From contig NZ_SSMY01000002.1 of assembly GCF_004799495.1 (NCBI RefSeq), positions 186,001 to 250,000 of the forward strand: 64,000 nt of DNA, in the 5' to 3' direction. Of the stretch, positions 29,752-40,113 are shown in pieces (the stretch's first letter is position 1; the number at the start of each line of letters is the position of its first letter). This DNA comes from Sphingomonas sp. (GTDB taxonomy: Bacteria; Pseudomonadota; Alphaproteobacteria; Sphingomonadales; Sphingomonadaceae). Under the pieces are notes generated by a model. That model was given only the letters and a program-made list of their open reading frames with translations. It ran no database searches and had not been told where the DNA came from. The position numbers and the translations under genes were made by a program.

Positions 29752-29800
29752 TGGCCATGTGGGCGCGCAACTTCGCCCCGTCAACCCGATTCAGGACGTT

Positions 29801-30655
29801 TCAGGTCTCGGAGATGAGCGACTTCACTTGCCCGCCGAGCGCCGTCCGCTGCGCGACAGTAATCGCGGCGAGTGCGGTCGGCTGGTCGCGGATCTGCTTG
29901 GGGGTCAGCCCGGTGAATTGCTTGACCTCGCGGATCAGGTGCGACTGATCGTAGAACCCGTGGCCGACCGCATCGTCGAAGCTCAGGTCGCGGCCGCGCA
30001 TCGCCACCGCTGCGCGCAAAGCGCGAAACTTGCGCGCCAGCAATTTGGGCGGCGCGCCGTAGATCGCGTTGCACTTGCGCTCGACCTGGCGCCGCGACAG
30101 CCCGGTCGCCGCGATCAGGTCGTCGATCTCTGGCGACTGGCTGTCCTCCAGCCAAGTATCGACTTGTTGCGCGAACCGCACCATTTCTGCGCAGGACTGG
30201 CCGGCGAGTTCGTGGATCAACGCCGCACCGATCGCCACCATCGCATCGAAATCGCGCGCGCGCTGCAATGCCCCGCGTGCTTCCATCATGCGGGGGCCAA
30301 GCAGCGCGCTCGCGTCGATCATCCGATTGAGCGCATTCGACGCGTCGCCGCCCATCATCGCTGCCCAGCCCGCCGCGGTGACACCCCAGCCGAACAGCCG
30401 CACCGGTCCTTCGGCGCGCACCCTGAACGCGGCGCTGGTGGGACCGATCACATGGACCGGGGTGGCCTGCTGCGCGCTTCCGTCGGGAAAAAAATACTGC
30501 GCCGCACCGTCGTCGAGTCGGAAACGCATCTGGGCATGATCGGCGCGCTCCATATCCTCGAACACCGGCAATTCGGTGTGGAAGAAATAGAATAGAGTTG
30601 CGTAATCAACGACATCGGGTCCGGGAACCCGATAATCGAGTTCGATATCGCTCAC
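29801..30655 (-). CDS. AraC-family transcriptional regulator
   Basis: C-terminal HTH: IAATGLSRRQVERKCNAIYGAPPKLLARKFRALRAAVAM...GFYDQSHLIREVKQFTGLTPKQIRDQP. Confidence 0.88.
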   Translation of the reverse strand: MSDIELDYRVPGPDVVDYATLFYFFHTELPVFEDMERADHAQMRFRLDDGAAQYFFPDGSAQQATPVHVIGPTSAAFRVRAEGPVRLFGWGVTAAGWAAMMGGDASNALNRMIDASALLGPRMMEARGALQRARDFDAMVAIGAALIHELAGQSCAEMVRFAQQVDTWLEDSQSPEIDDLIAATGLSRRQVERKCNAIYGAPPKLLARKFRALRAAVAMRGRDLSFDDAVGHGFYDQSHLIREVKQFTGLTPKQIRDQPTALAAITVAQRTALGGQVKSLISET

Positions 30656-30720
30656 GAAAGTGCGCCCCTGTTTTGCTTTCGCGATGTCGCTTTTATACGA
30701 TCTGGATCAAGTCGACCATA

Positions 30721-30757
30721 GAAAAGCGGCCCGGCCTCCCCAAGGGAGACCGGGCCG
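30721..30757 (-). terminator. Intrinsic terminator on the minus strand in a divergent intergenic region
   Basis: 14-bp stem with one mismatch, 3-nt loop, then minus-strand CTTTTCT. Confidence 0.65.
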
Positions 30758-30906
30758 TCGAGGGAAAGAACCCCTCCCAGGGCCCTTCGGGTCGCAACGC
30801 TTGTGTATGCGGACTTTCCCCGAGTCGTATTGGACGGATTCGCCGCACCACAATGTACTTTTCTTACAATTTTGACCGGCTGCGCCGTCGCTGCCATGGC
30901 GAACGC

Positions 30907-31932
30907 ATGAGCTTTGCGCTGCGCCCGCTGCTGTTTGCGATCGATGCCGAACGCGCCCACGGGCTGACGATCGACATGCTCGCGGCCTGGGACGCGATGG
31001 GTACGCCGCTCGCGGCGAACGTGCCGTCGTTGCCGGTGACGGTCGCGGGGCTGACCTTCCCCAACCCGCTCGGGCTCGCCGCCGGCGCCGACAAGGACGG
31101 GCGCGCGATCGCGGGATTCTTCGGCCTCGGCTTCGGCGCGGTCGAGATCGGCACGCTCACCCCACTGCCTCAATCGGGCAATCCCAAGCCGCGCCTGTTC
31201 CGGCTGGCCGAGGATCGCGCGGTGATCAACCGGATGGGGTTCAACAACGGCGGGCTCGCCGCCGCGCTACCGCGCGCACGGGCCGCGAAACGCACGGGCG
31301 TACTCGGCATCAACGTCGGCGCGAACAAGAAGGCAACCGACCGCATTGCGGACTACGAGGCCGGTGTCGCCGCCGCGGCACCGGTCGCGGACTATGTCAC
31401 GATCAACATCAGCTCGCCCAACACGCCGGGCCTGCGCGACCTCCAGCACGGCCCCGCGCTGACCGATTTGCTCGCGCGCTCGGCAACGGCTCGCGGTACG
31501 ACGCCGCTCTTCCTCAAGGTCGCGCCTGATCAGGAACCCGCGCAAATCGACGAGATCGCCCGCGCCGCGATCGACGCGGGGATCGACGCCTTGATTATCG
31601 GCAACACCACCATCAGCCGGCCCGCGCTCCGCTCTTCCCATGCGGACGAGCAAGGCGGGCTGTCGGGCGCCCCGCTCGCCAGCCTCGCCGCGCAACGCCT
31701 GCGCGATTTCCGCACCGCAACCGGCGGCCAGCTTCCGCTGGTCGCCGCCGGCGGGATCGACAGCGGCGCCGAAGCCTACGCCCGGATCCGCGCCGGGGCG
31801 AGCCTCGTGCAGCTCTACACCGGGCTCGTCTATGGCGGCCCCGGACTCCCCGCGCGCATCCTCCGCGAACTGGCCGCCCTGCTCGCCGGTGACGGCTTCG
31901 CAAGCATTGGGGAAGCGATCGGCGGAGGATGA
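30907..31932 (+). CDS. pyrD: Dihydroorotate dehydrogenase (quinone)
   Basis: NPLGLAAGADKDGRAIAGFFGLGFGAVEIGTLTPLPQSGNPKPRLFRL, YVTINISSPNTPGLRDLQ. Confidence 0.94.
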   Translation: MSFALRPLLFAIDAERAHGLTIDMLAAWDAMGTPLAANVPSLPVTVAGLTFPNPLGLAAGADKDGRAIAGFFGLGFGAVEIGTLTPLPQSGNPKPRLFRLAEDRAVINRMGFNNGGLAAALPRARAAKRTGVLGINVGANKKATDRIADYEAGVAAAAPVADYVTINISSPNTPGLRDLQHGPALTDLLARSATARGTTPLFLKVAPDQEPAQIDEIARAAIDAGIDALIIGNTTISRPALRSSHADEQGGLSGAPLASLAAQRLRDFRTATGGQLPLVAAGGIDSGAEAYARIRAGASLVQLYTGLVYGGPGLPARILRELAALLAGDGFASIGEAIGGG

Positions 31933-31977
31933 CGTAGCGTCTTGCCACCCGGCCTCACGCCGTTAGGGTCGCGGGCC

Positions 31978-33648
31978 ATGAAGAAGCTGCTCCTCACGCT
32001 CGCCCTCCTGTTGTTCTCGCCCGCGGCCGCGTCGGCGCAAGGGATCGTGTCGTCCGCCGATCCGCGCGCATCGGCGGCCGGGCAGGAGATCCTGCGCAAG
32101 GGCGGCAGCGCGGCCGATGCGGCGATGGCGATGATGCTCGCGCTGACCGTCGTCGAGCCGCAATCGTCGGGCATCGGCGGCGGCGGGTTTTTCGTCTATA
32201 ACGACGGCAAGACCGGCATGGTCTCGACGATCGATGGGCGCGAGGCGGCACCGATGGCGGCGACACCGCAGCGCTTCGTCGGCCCCGACGGCAAGGCGCT
32301 GCCGTTCATTCAGGCCTTCCCCGGCGGCAAGTCGGTCGGCGTCCCGGGCAACGTCCGGCTGATGGCAATGGTCCACGCGCGCTGGGGCAGGCTCGCGTGG
32401 AAGGAGCTGTTCCAGCCCGCGATCCGGCTCGCCGAGGATGGCTATCAAGTGACGCGACCGCTCAATTCGGGGGTCGCGATGGTCTCGCCGCTGTGGAAGG
32501 ATTTCCCCGCGGTGCGCGCGCAATATCTGATCGATGGCAAGCCGCCCCAGGTCGGCGAGACGATCAAGAACCCGGCGCTCGCGAAAATCCTGCGCAAGAT
32601 CGCCGACGATGGGCCGGATGCCTTCTATACCGGCAAGAATGCCCAGGCGATCGTCGATGCCGCGACCGGCAGCACCGTCGCGCCGAGTGACATGACGCTG
32701 GCCGATCTGGCCGCGTACCGCGCCAAGGAACGCCCGCCGGTGTGCGGATACTACCGCAGCTACAAGATTTGCGGGATGGGCCCGCCCTCGTCGGGCGCGA
32801 CGACGGTGCTCGGCATCCTGGGCATGCTCGAACGCTTCGACCTGAAGAAGCTGGGCAAGGATTCGCCCGTCGCGTGGCATCTGATCGGCGAGGCGATGGA
32901 ACTCGCCTATGCCGATCGCGAGAAGTATCTCGGCGACCGCGATTTCGTCGATGTCCCGGTCGCAGGGTTGATCGATCCGGCATACCTCAAGGCGCGGTCG
33001 AAGCTGATCTCGCCCACCACCACGCTGGCCAGATACGAGGCCGGCACACCTCCCGGCGCGCCGCAACGCACCGCCGCCGTGCAGAACGAAGTTCCCGGCA
33101 CGACTCACTTCGTCGCGATCGACGGCGACGGCAATATCGTCAGCATGACCTCGACCGTCGAGGGACCGTTCGGCAGCCAGTTGCTCGCCAACGGCTTCGT
33201 GCTCAACAACGAACTGACCGACTTCACGCTCGCGCCCGAAAAGGACGGCAAGCCCGTCGCCAACCGCGTCGAGCCGGGCAAGCGGCCGCTGTCGTCGATG
33301 TCGCCGACAATCGTCTACGATACCAGGACCGGCAAGCCCGTGTTCGTCGTCGGTGCGGCAGGCGGCAAGACGATCATCATGCAGGTGGCGAAGGCGATCA
33401 TCGCGCGGCTCGACTGGGGAATGGAGCCGCGCGACGCGCTCGGGCTCGGGCTCATCTATTTCAACCAGGACGGCGTTATCCTCGAACAGGGCACCAGCCT
33501 CGAGGCGCTCAAACCCGCGATGGAGAAGCTCGGCAACAAGGTGACGATCGCCAAGCTGGGCCTCAAGGCCAACGCCGCGGCCTGGGAAAACGGCAAATGG
33601 GTCGGCGCGGCCGATCCGCGCAGCGTCGGGGTGGCGCTGGAGCAGTAA
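31978..33648 (+). CDS. ggt: Gamma-glutamyltransferase
   Basis: Signal peptide; QSSGIGGGGFFVYN, PGTTHFVAIDGDGNIVSMTSTVEGPFGSQL (catalytic Thr region), PLSSMSPTIV. Confidence 0.93.
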   Translation: MKKLLLTLALLLFSPAAASAQGIVSSADPRASAAGQEILRKGGSAADAAMAMMLALTVVEPQSSGIGGGGFFVYNDGKTGMVSTIDGREAAPMAATPQRFVGPDGKALPFIQAFPGGKSVGVPGNVRLMAMVHARWGRLAWKELFQPAIRLAEDGYQVTRPLNSGVAMVSPLWKDFPAVRAQYLIDGKPPQVGETIKNPALAKILRKIADDGPDAFYTGKNAQAIVDAATGSTVAPSDMTLADLAAYRAKERPPVCGYYRSYKICGMGPPSSGATTVLGILGMLERFDLKKLGKDSPVAWHLIGEAMELAYADREKYLGDRDFVDVPVAGLIDPAYLKARSKLISPTTTLARYEAGTPPGAPQRTAAVQNEVPGTTHFVAIDGDGNIVSMTSTVEGPFGSQLLANGFVLNNELTDFTLAPEKDGKPVANRVEPGKRPLSSMSPTIVYDTRTGKPVFVVGAAGGKTIIMQVAKAIIARLDWGMEPRDALGLGLIYFNQDGVILEQGTSLEALKPAMEKLGNKVTIAKLGLKANAAAWENGKWVGAADPRSVGVALEQ

Positions 33649-33692
33649 GAGACGGCGCAGCCGAAAACGGCGCGCCAGGAGGAGAGGGCCGC

Positions 33693-35477
33693 ATGCGGCA
33701 GATCGAGAAATTCCCCAATCTCGTCGCGATGTTCTTCACGCGCGCGGCCGAGGGCGGCGATGTGCCGTTCCTGTGGCACAAGGAGGGCGAGGATTGGGTG
33801 CCGCTGAGCTGGGCCGAGGCGGCGAAACAGGTCGCGAGCCTCGCCGCAGGACTCAAGGCGATCGGGCTGAAGCCAGGCGACCGGGTTATGCTGGTCAGCG
33901 AGAACCGCCCCGAATGGTGCATCAGCGACCTCGCGATCATGGCCGCGGGCTGCGTGACGGTGCCGACCTACATCACCAATACCGAGCGCGACCACACCCA
34001 TATCCTGGAGAATTCGGGTGCGCGCGCGGTGATCGTGTCGACCGCGAAACTCGCTCGCCCGCTCCTGCCCGCCGCGATCCGCGCAAGCGAGGCGAAGTTC
34101 ATCATCGGCATCGACGACCTGCGCGTGATGCAGACGGGCACGCTCGACTATCACCATTGGTCGAAGCTGATCGCCGACAACCCGACCGATCCCGCGACGG
34201 TCGTGGCAGATGCCAAGCGCGAGGACCTAGCCTGCATCATCTACACCAGCGGCACCGGCGGCGCGCCGCGCGGAGTGCAGCAGCACCACGGCGCGATCCT
34301 GCACAACGTCGAGGGCTGCTGCACGTTGATCGCCGAGGATTTCGGCTGGGAGGACGAGGTGTTCCTCTCGTTCCTGCCGCTCAGCCACGCCTACGAGCAT
34401 ACCGGCGGCCAGCATTTCCCGATCGGGCTCGGCGCGCAGATCTATTACGCCGAAGGGCTCGAGAAGCTCGCGAGCAATATCGAGGAGGTCCGCCCGACCA
34501 TCATGGTCGTCGTGCCGCGGCTGTTCGAGGTGCTCCGGACGCGGATCGTCAAGGCGATCGAGAAGCAAGGCAAGCTCTCCAACTACCTGCTCGGCCGCGC
34601 GGTTTCGATCGGCGGCAAGAAGGCGGCGGGCGGCGTGCCGCTCTACGACCAGCCGATGAACCTGATCGTCAAATCGCTGCTGATGCCCAAGATTTCAAAA
34701 AGGTTTGGGGGACGCATAAAGGCGATGGTGTCGGGCGGCGCACCGCTCAACCCCGAGATCGGCATCTTCTTCCAGTCGCTCGGGCTGACCTTCCTGCAAG
34801 GCTATGGCCAGACCGAGTCCGCGCCGGTGATCTCGTGCAACCGCCCGCGCGCCGGCCTCAAGATGGACACGGTTGGTCCACCCTTGCTCAACACCGAGGT
34901 AAAGATCGCCGAAGACGGCGAGATCCTGGTGCGCGGTGAGCTCGTGATGCACGGTTACTGGCGCAACCCGGAGGAAACCGCGCGCGTCCTGAAGGACGGC
35001 TGGCTCCACACCGGCGATGTCGGGATCATCGACGAGAAGGGGCGGATCAAGATCACCGACCGCAAGAAGGACCTGATCATCAACGACAAGGGCGACAACG
35101 TTAGCCCACAGAAGGTCGAAGGGATGCTGACGCTCCAGCCCGAAATCGGCCAGGCGATGATCGTCGGCGATCGCCGCCCGCACATGGTCGCGGTGCTCGT
35201 CCCGGACCAGGAATGGACGCAGGAATGGTGCGCGCGCACCGGTGGGCCGTGCGATCCCAAGAGGCTGGTCGACGATCTGGATTACCGCGCCGCGCTGATG
35301 GCCGCGGTCGAGCGCGTCAACAAGGATTTATCGGTGATCGAGCGCGTCCGCCGCTTCATCCTGGCCGACGAGCCGTTCACGATCGAAAACCAGCAGATGA
35401 CGCCGAGCCTTAAGATCCGGCGCCACGTGCTGAAGGAAGTCTACGGCGAACGGCTGGACGCGCTCTACAAGGCCTAA
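33693..35477 (+). CDS. Long-chain acyl-CoA synthetase (AMP-binding)
   Basis: CIIYTSGTGGAPRGVQQHHGAI, YGQTESAPVISCNRP, GWLHTGDVGIIDEKGRIKITDRKKD. Confidence 0.9.
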   Translation: MRQIEKFPNLVAMFFTRAAEGGDVPFLWHKEGEDWVPLSWAEAAKQVASLAAGLKAIGLKPGDRVMLVSENRPEWCISDLAIMAAGCVTVPTYITNTERDHTHILENSGARAVIVSTAKLARPLLPAAIRASEAKFIIGIDDLRVMQTGTLDYHHWSKLIADNPTDPATVVADAKREDLACIIYTSGTGGAPRGVQQHHGAILHNVEGCCTLIAEDFGWEDEVFLSFLPLSHAYEHTGGQHFPIGLGAQIYYAEGLEKLASNIEEVRPTIMVVVPRLFEVLRTRIVKAIEKQGKLSNYLLGRAVSIGGKKAAGGVPLYDQPMNLIVKSLLMPKISKRFGGRIKAMVSGGAPLNPEIGIFFQSLGLTFLQGYGQTESAPVISCNRPRAGLKMDTVGPPLLNTEVKIAEDGEILVRGELVMHGYWRNPEETARVLKDGWLHTGDVGIIDEKGRIKITDRKKDLIINDKGDNVSPQKVEGMLTLQPEIGQAMIVGDRRPHMVAVLVPDQEWTQEWCARTGGPCDPKRLVDDLDYRAALMAAVERVNKDLSVIERVRRFILADEPFTIENQQMTPSLKIRRHVLKEVYGERLDALYKA

Positions 35478-35612
35478 ATTCCTCCCCGTTTACGGGGAGG
35501 TGGCAGCCGAAGGCTGACGGAGGGGGCAGGCCTTAATCGGATCGCGTGAGGTGGACCCGCCTCCACCATTTGCTGCGCAAATGCCTCCCTCGCCGTGAAC
35601 GGGGAGGATTTT
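35478..35612. repeat. REP-like palindromic element between convergent genes
   Basis: CCTCCCCGTTTACGGGGAGGTGGCAGCCGAAGGCTGACGGAGGGGG ... CGCCTCCACCATTTGCTGCGCAAATGCCTCCCTCGCCGTGAACGGGGAGG. Confidence 0.85.
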
Positions 35613-38537
35613 CTACTGCCCCGCTGCCACGACCAGCCCGGCCTTCGCCGCGACCGACTTGGGCACGACTTCCATCGTCCAGTCCCTGTCGGGGCGGAGA
35701 TACTTCGCCGCCATCGTCTGGAGGTCCGCGGCGGTAATGCTGTTGTAATCGACCACGATCGACTTGGCGGCGTCGATCCGCCGCGGGTCGTAGGTCGCGC
35801 CGGCAAGCAGGTTGAGCCAGAAGCCGTTGCCGGTCGACGAGCGCAGGACATACTGGATCATCGGCGCCTTGACGCGTTGCAGCTCGTCGTCGCCGATCGG
35901 GTTCTTGGCGAGGTCGGCGGCGATTTCACGCGACAGGCGGAAGAACAGCTCGGTCTTGTCGGGCGGCACCTGGCCGATCGCGATCACGCGCCCGCCAGCG
36001 GACGCGCCGATCGGCCAGCTCGCCTGCACGCTGGGGCTGTAGCTCGCCCCCGATTCGGTGCGGAGCCGGTCGAACAGCCGGTCGCTGAAGACCTGCGCCA
36101 GCACTTCGAGCTTGCGGCTTTCGCTCACGCCATCGACCCCGCCGCCGGTCGGCCACGCGATCAGCGCGACCGCCTGGTTCTCCTGGCCCGAATGCGTGCG
36201 CACCACCGGCGTCGCATTGTGCGCGGGGAAACGGACCGTCGCCGCCGCGACGATGCTCGCGGTCCGCGGCTTGAGCGCGCCGAGCGTCTTGGCGACCGCG
36301 GCGATCGCCTCGTCCGCCTTGACGTCGCCGAATACCTGGACCTCGATCGGTCCAGTCGCGAGCACCGGCTGCCAGAATGCCTTGAACGCCGCGGGGGTCA
36401 GCGCGTCGACCGCCGGCTTGGGCGGCGTGCCCCAGCGCGGGTCGCGGTCGTGGAGGAAATATTCGAGATCGCGGCTCAGCACGCCGTCGGGCGACGAATC
36501 GTATCCGGCGAAACTGGTGTCGAGCAACGCCTTGGCGCGCGCGATCGGCGCCGGATCCCACCCCGGTGCCGCCAGCTTGTCGGCCAGCAACCGGAGCTGG
36601 TCCTGATAGTCGGCGGGCGAGGTCACCGCGCCCAGCACGAACGCGTCCTGGTCGATCGCGAAATCCATGCCCAGCCGGCGCCCGGTCGTCAGCTGGTCGA
36701 TCTGCTCCTGCCCCAATGTACCGATCCCGCTGGCGACCAGCGCGAGATCCCCCGACCAGACCGGGGTCCGCCGCGTCGACGGCAGGGAATTATACCCCCC
36801 ACCCCAGCGCACGCGGACATAGACGCGGTTGGTCTCCCCGCTGTTCGGATAGAGCATCAGCCGCACGCCATTGGCGAACACGACCTTTTCCATGTCGAGG
36901 TCGGCTATCGTTTCGCGGCTGACGACCTTGCCCGGGGCCCCGAGCGGCGGGAGTTTGGAAAAATCGACCGCGGCCAGAGCGGTGCGCTTGCCCCCCAGCT
37001 TCGACACGTCCGCGGTCAGCGCGGCGGCGAGCTTGGCGCCCGCCCCGGGATCGGGCGTCGGGGTCGACACGAACGCGCGGGTCGCGTCGCCCTGGAAGAT
37101 GCGCTTGGTCGACGCGAGGATCGACGCGGGCGTGAACATCCCCTTCGCGCGCGCGTCGGTCAGGATCGCATAGGACACGTCGGGCGCCGCGACGGTCTCA
37201 CGGATGTCGAGCGCCTGGACCATGTTGTCGGCCTGCGCGGCCCCGGCTTCGACGCGCGAGGTATCGACGCCGTTCTTCATCGCCGAATCGTATTCGGCGA
37301 GCTCGCGGTCGAGCTCGGCCTGGCTCGGCGGATTGGCCATCGCGTCGGCGATCACCGCGCGCACGTCCTTCAGCGCCTGTTCCCAATTGTTGCCGACCGG
37401 CTGGATCGTCACGAACGTGCCGTTCACCGAGCGCGCCACATCGTCGAGATTGACCCCGGCGGCGATGAAGCTGCCGCCGCTGCGCGCGCGCGATTCGAGC
37501 CGCCGGTTGATGATCTGCACCGCGAGCAGATCGACCAGCCGCTTCTGGTTGAAGAGCACCAGGTCGGCGTTGAAGTGCCACGGCCGCAGCACACCCATCG
37601 ACACGACGGTCGGAATGCCCGGCTCGACCAGAGATCCGGTGATCGGCTGCTTGGTCGCGGGCGTTCCGAAATCGGGGTCGGCGGGGTTGGGCCCCTTCCC
37701 CTTCCAGCTCGAGAAATTCTTGTCGACCAGGCTTTCGAACAGCACCGGATCGAGGTCGCCCGAAATGATCACCACCGCGCGCTCGGGGCGGTACCATTTG
37801 TCGTGGAACGCGCGCAACGTGGCGGCGGTCGCCGCCTCGAGCGTCTTGGTCGTGCCGATCGGCGAGCGCACTGCGAACGGTTGGCCCGCGAAGATCGTCG
37901 CGCGCATCGCGTCGCCATAGCGGACCTGCGGCCCCGGCGCCTCGCGCTGTTCGGCCTCGACCACCGGGCGCTCCGAATTGACCACTTTGTCGTCGAAGCT
38001 CGGCGCTTCCATCATCCCCGACAGAATCTTGAGACTCTCGTCGACGCTCTCGGGCGTCGCCGCGGGCAGGTCGAGCTTGAACACCGTCTGGGTGAACGTC
38101 GTCTGCGCGTTGGTGTCGCTGCCGAAGGTTGCGCCGAGCCGCTGCCACGTCCGCTTCGCTTCGTTGTCGGCGACGTACTGGCTACCGCGGAACACGAGGT
38201 GCTCCATGAAGTGGGCGTAGCCTTGTTCGCTGTCGTCCTCGTATAGCGAGCCGGCGTCGATCCGCACGCGGATCGACACTTGTCCCGGCGGCACGCCATT
38301 CTTGCGCACGGCATAGCGCAGGCCGTTCGGCAGCGTGCCGAAATGCCAGTTGAGATCGGGCGTTATGTCGCTGCCCTTGAACAGCCAGGGCGAGCGGTCG
38401 ACCTCGGGCCGGATCGTCGGCGAGGTGCTACCGGCGGTTTTGCTGTTGGGCACGTTCTGGGCGATCGCGGGGAGCGACAGGCCCAAGGTGACGGCGAGGA
38501 CAAGCGACAGGCGCGGAGCGCGGAACGTGATCGGCAT
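35613..38537 (-). CDS. M16 family zinc metallopeptidase (two-domain, secreted)
   Basis: HFMEHLVF (HxxEH), signal peptide, internal duplicated M16 architecture. Confidence 0.92.
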   Translation of the reverse strand: MPITFRAPRLSLVLAVTLGLSLPAIAQNVPNSKTAGSTSPTIRPEVDRSPWLFKGSDITPDLNWHFGTLPNGLRYAVRKNGVPPGQVSIRVRIDAGSLYEDDSEQGYAHFMEHLVFRGSQYVADNEAKRTWQRLGATFGSDTNAQTTFTQTVFKLDLPAATPESVDESLKILSGMMEAPSFDDKVVNSERPVVEAEQREAPGPQVRYGDAMRATIFAGQPFAVRSPIGTTKTLEAATAATLRAFHDKWYRPERAVVIISGDLDPVLFESLVDKNFSSWKGKGPNPADPDFGTPATKQPITGSLVEPGIPTVVSMGVLRPWHFNADLVLFNQKRLVDLLAVQIINRRLESRARSGGSFIAAGVNLDDVARSVNGTFVTIQPVGNNWEQALKDVRAVIADAMANPPSQAELDRELAEYDSAMKNGVDTSRVEAGAAQADNMVQALDIRETVAAPDVSYAILTDARAKGMFTPASILASTKRIFQGDATRAFVSTPTPDPGAGAKLAAALTADVSKLGGKRTALAAVDFSKLPPLGAPGKVVSRETIADLDMEKVVFANGVRLMLYPNSGETNRVYVRVRWGGGYNSLPSTRRTPVWSGDLALVASGIGTLGQEQIDQLTTGRRLGMDFAIDQDAFVLGAVTSPADYQDQLRLLADKLAAPGWDPAPIARAKALLDTSFAGYDSSPDGVLSRDLEYFLHDRDPRWGTPPKPAVDALTPAAFKAFWQPVLATGPIEVQVFGDVKADEAIAAVAKTLGALKPRTASIVAAATVRFPAHNATPVVRTHSGQENQAVALIAWPTGGGVDGVSESRKLEVLAQVFSDRLFDRLRTESGASYSPSVQASWPIGASAGGRVIAIGQVPPDKTELFFRLSREIAADLAKNPIGDDELQRVKAPMIQYVLRSSTGNGFWLNLLAGATYDPRRIDAAKSIVVDYNSITAADLQTMAAKYLRPDRDWTMEVVPKSVAAKAGLVVAAGQ

Positions 38538-38690
38538 ATCCCCCTGTGTAGGGGCTGGCGCCGCGAGCGGCAATGCCGCGGCCACGCGATCATGAAATGA
38601 CCCCGCGCCCGCCTTTTTTCGCCACGCTTTGGTCCAAAGTCGGATTTAGCGCGTGCTGGTCGGGGGGCCGACGACGACGACGAGGGTTGA

Positions 38691-39473
38691 GTGAGCGTTC
38701 ATCAACAGATCGCGGCGGCGGTGCCGTCGCCCGCGGGGACCGCGGCGAGGGGCAAGCGCCCGCTGATTATCCGCTACGGCAAGCATCTGCGTGGGCTCTT
38801 CGACCGGCTGATCGCGTCGTCGTCGCTCGTCTCGAACGCCCCCGTGCTCGACGTCCGCGATTTTGCGTGGACGCAAGCCTTGCGCGACAATTGGGAAGCG
38901 ATCCGCGACGAGGCGATCTGCGCCGCGCTCGACCGACAGGCACCCTCGCTCTCGAGCATCTCGCCCGATCACCGTGCGATCGCGCCGGTCGACCAATGGC
39001 GCAGCTTCTTCCTGTGGGGCTATGGCTATTGCGTCGAGGAGAACCTCGAACGCTGTCCAGTGACGACGGCCGCCGTCGCCAGGATACCCCACCTCAACAG
39101 CGCGTTCTTCTCGATCCTCGCGCCGGGCACGCACATCCCCGCGCACCGCGGCGTGACCAAGGGGCTGATCACGTGCCACCTCGGGCTGATCGTGCCGCGC
39201 GACGGCGACGTCCGGATGCGCGTCGGCGACCGCATCGTACGCTGGGCCGAGGGCGAGACACTGGTGTTCGACGACACCTACGACCATGAAGTATGGAACG
39301 ACACCGCCAACACCCGCGTCGTGCTGTTGATCCAGGTGCGGCGCCCGTTGCGCAACCCGGGCAAGTGGATCGCCGACGCGTTCCTCAACGTGCTCCGCCG
39401 CTCGGCGTTCGTCCAGGAAGCGCGCGACAATGTGATCGCGTGGAACGCGGCGATGAAACAGCTGGACGTTTAG
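38691..39473 (+). CDS. Aspartyl/asparaginyl beta-hydroxylase family protein (LpxO-like)
   Basis: ILAPGTHIPAHRGVTKGLITCHLGLIVP...GETLVFDDTYDHEVWNDT. Confidence 0.87.
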   Translation: MSVHQQIAAAVPSPAGTAARGKRPLIIRYGKHLRGLFDRLIASSSLVSNAPVLDVRDFAWTQALRDNWEAIRDEAICAALDRQAPSLSSISPDHRAIAPVDQWRSFFLWGYGYCVEENLERCPVTTAAVARIPHLNSAFFSILAPGTHIPAHRGVTKGLITCHLGLIVPRDGDVRMRVGDRIVRWAEGETLVFDDTYDHEVWNDTANTRVVLLIQVRRPLRNPGKWIADAFLNVLRRSAFVQEARDNVIAWNAAMKQLDV

Positions 39474-39540
39474 GCAGGCGCAACGGTCCGTTTCCCGATC
39501 GCCGCTTGATCCGCGCGGCCAACGCGCCCACATCGCCTCC

Positions 39541-40113
39541 ATGCTGATCGAGACCGAGACCACGCCCAATCCGGCGACGCTGAAGTTCCTGCCCGGCCGC
39601 ACGGTGATGGACGCCGGCACGCGCGATTTCGCGACGCCCGAGGAAGCCGAAGCGAGCCCGCTGGCGGAGGCGATCTTCAACCTCGGCGATGTGACCGGCG
39701 TGTTCTTCGGGCGCGATTTCGTGTCGGTGACCGCCGCGCCCGGGGTCGAATGGCCCAGCCTCAAGCCCGACGTGCTGGCAATCCTGCTCGACCATTTCAG
39801 CGCGAACATGCCGCTGTTCAAGCCAGCCAGCGCCGGGTTCACCGTCCCCGCCGACGACGAGGGTCTGGCCGACGACCCGGCCGACGCCGACATCGTGGCA
39901 CAGATCCGCGAGCTGATCGACACCCGCGTCCGGCCGGCGGTCGCGAACGACGGCGGCGACATCGTCTATCGCGGGTTCGACAAGGGCAAGGTGTACCTGC
40001 GCATGCAGGGCGCGTGCTCGGGCTGCCCGTCCTCGACCGCGACGCTGAAGAACGGGATCGAGCAATTGCTCAAATATTATGTCCCCGAAGTCACCGAAGT
40101 GAGGGCAGTGTAA
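39541..40113 (+). CDS. NifU/NfuA-type Fe-S scaffold
   Basis: MLIETETTPNPATLKFLPGRTV; GACSGCPSSTATLKNGIEQLLKYYVPEVTEV. Confidence 0.93.
   Translation: MLIETETTPNPATLKFLPGRTVMDAGTRDFATPEEAEASPLAEAIFNLGDVTGVFFGRDFVSVTAAPGVEWPSLKPDVLAILLDHFSANMPLFKPASAGFTVPADDEGLADDPADADIVAQIRELIDTRVRPAVANDGGDIVYRGFDKGKVYLRMQGACSGCPSSTATLKNGIEQLLKYYVPEVTEVRAV

Noticed and set aside
35478-35612. Insertion sequence remnant
   Set aside because: No transposase frame and no target duplications visible; structure matches REP-like palindromes
38627-38639. CTTTGG-T-CCAAAG dyad upstream of the LpxO-like gene as an operator
   Set aside because: Short, no second copy noticed and no known consensus; kept only as a weak possibility
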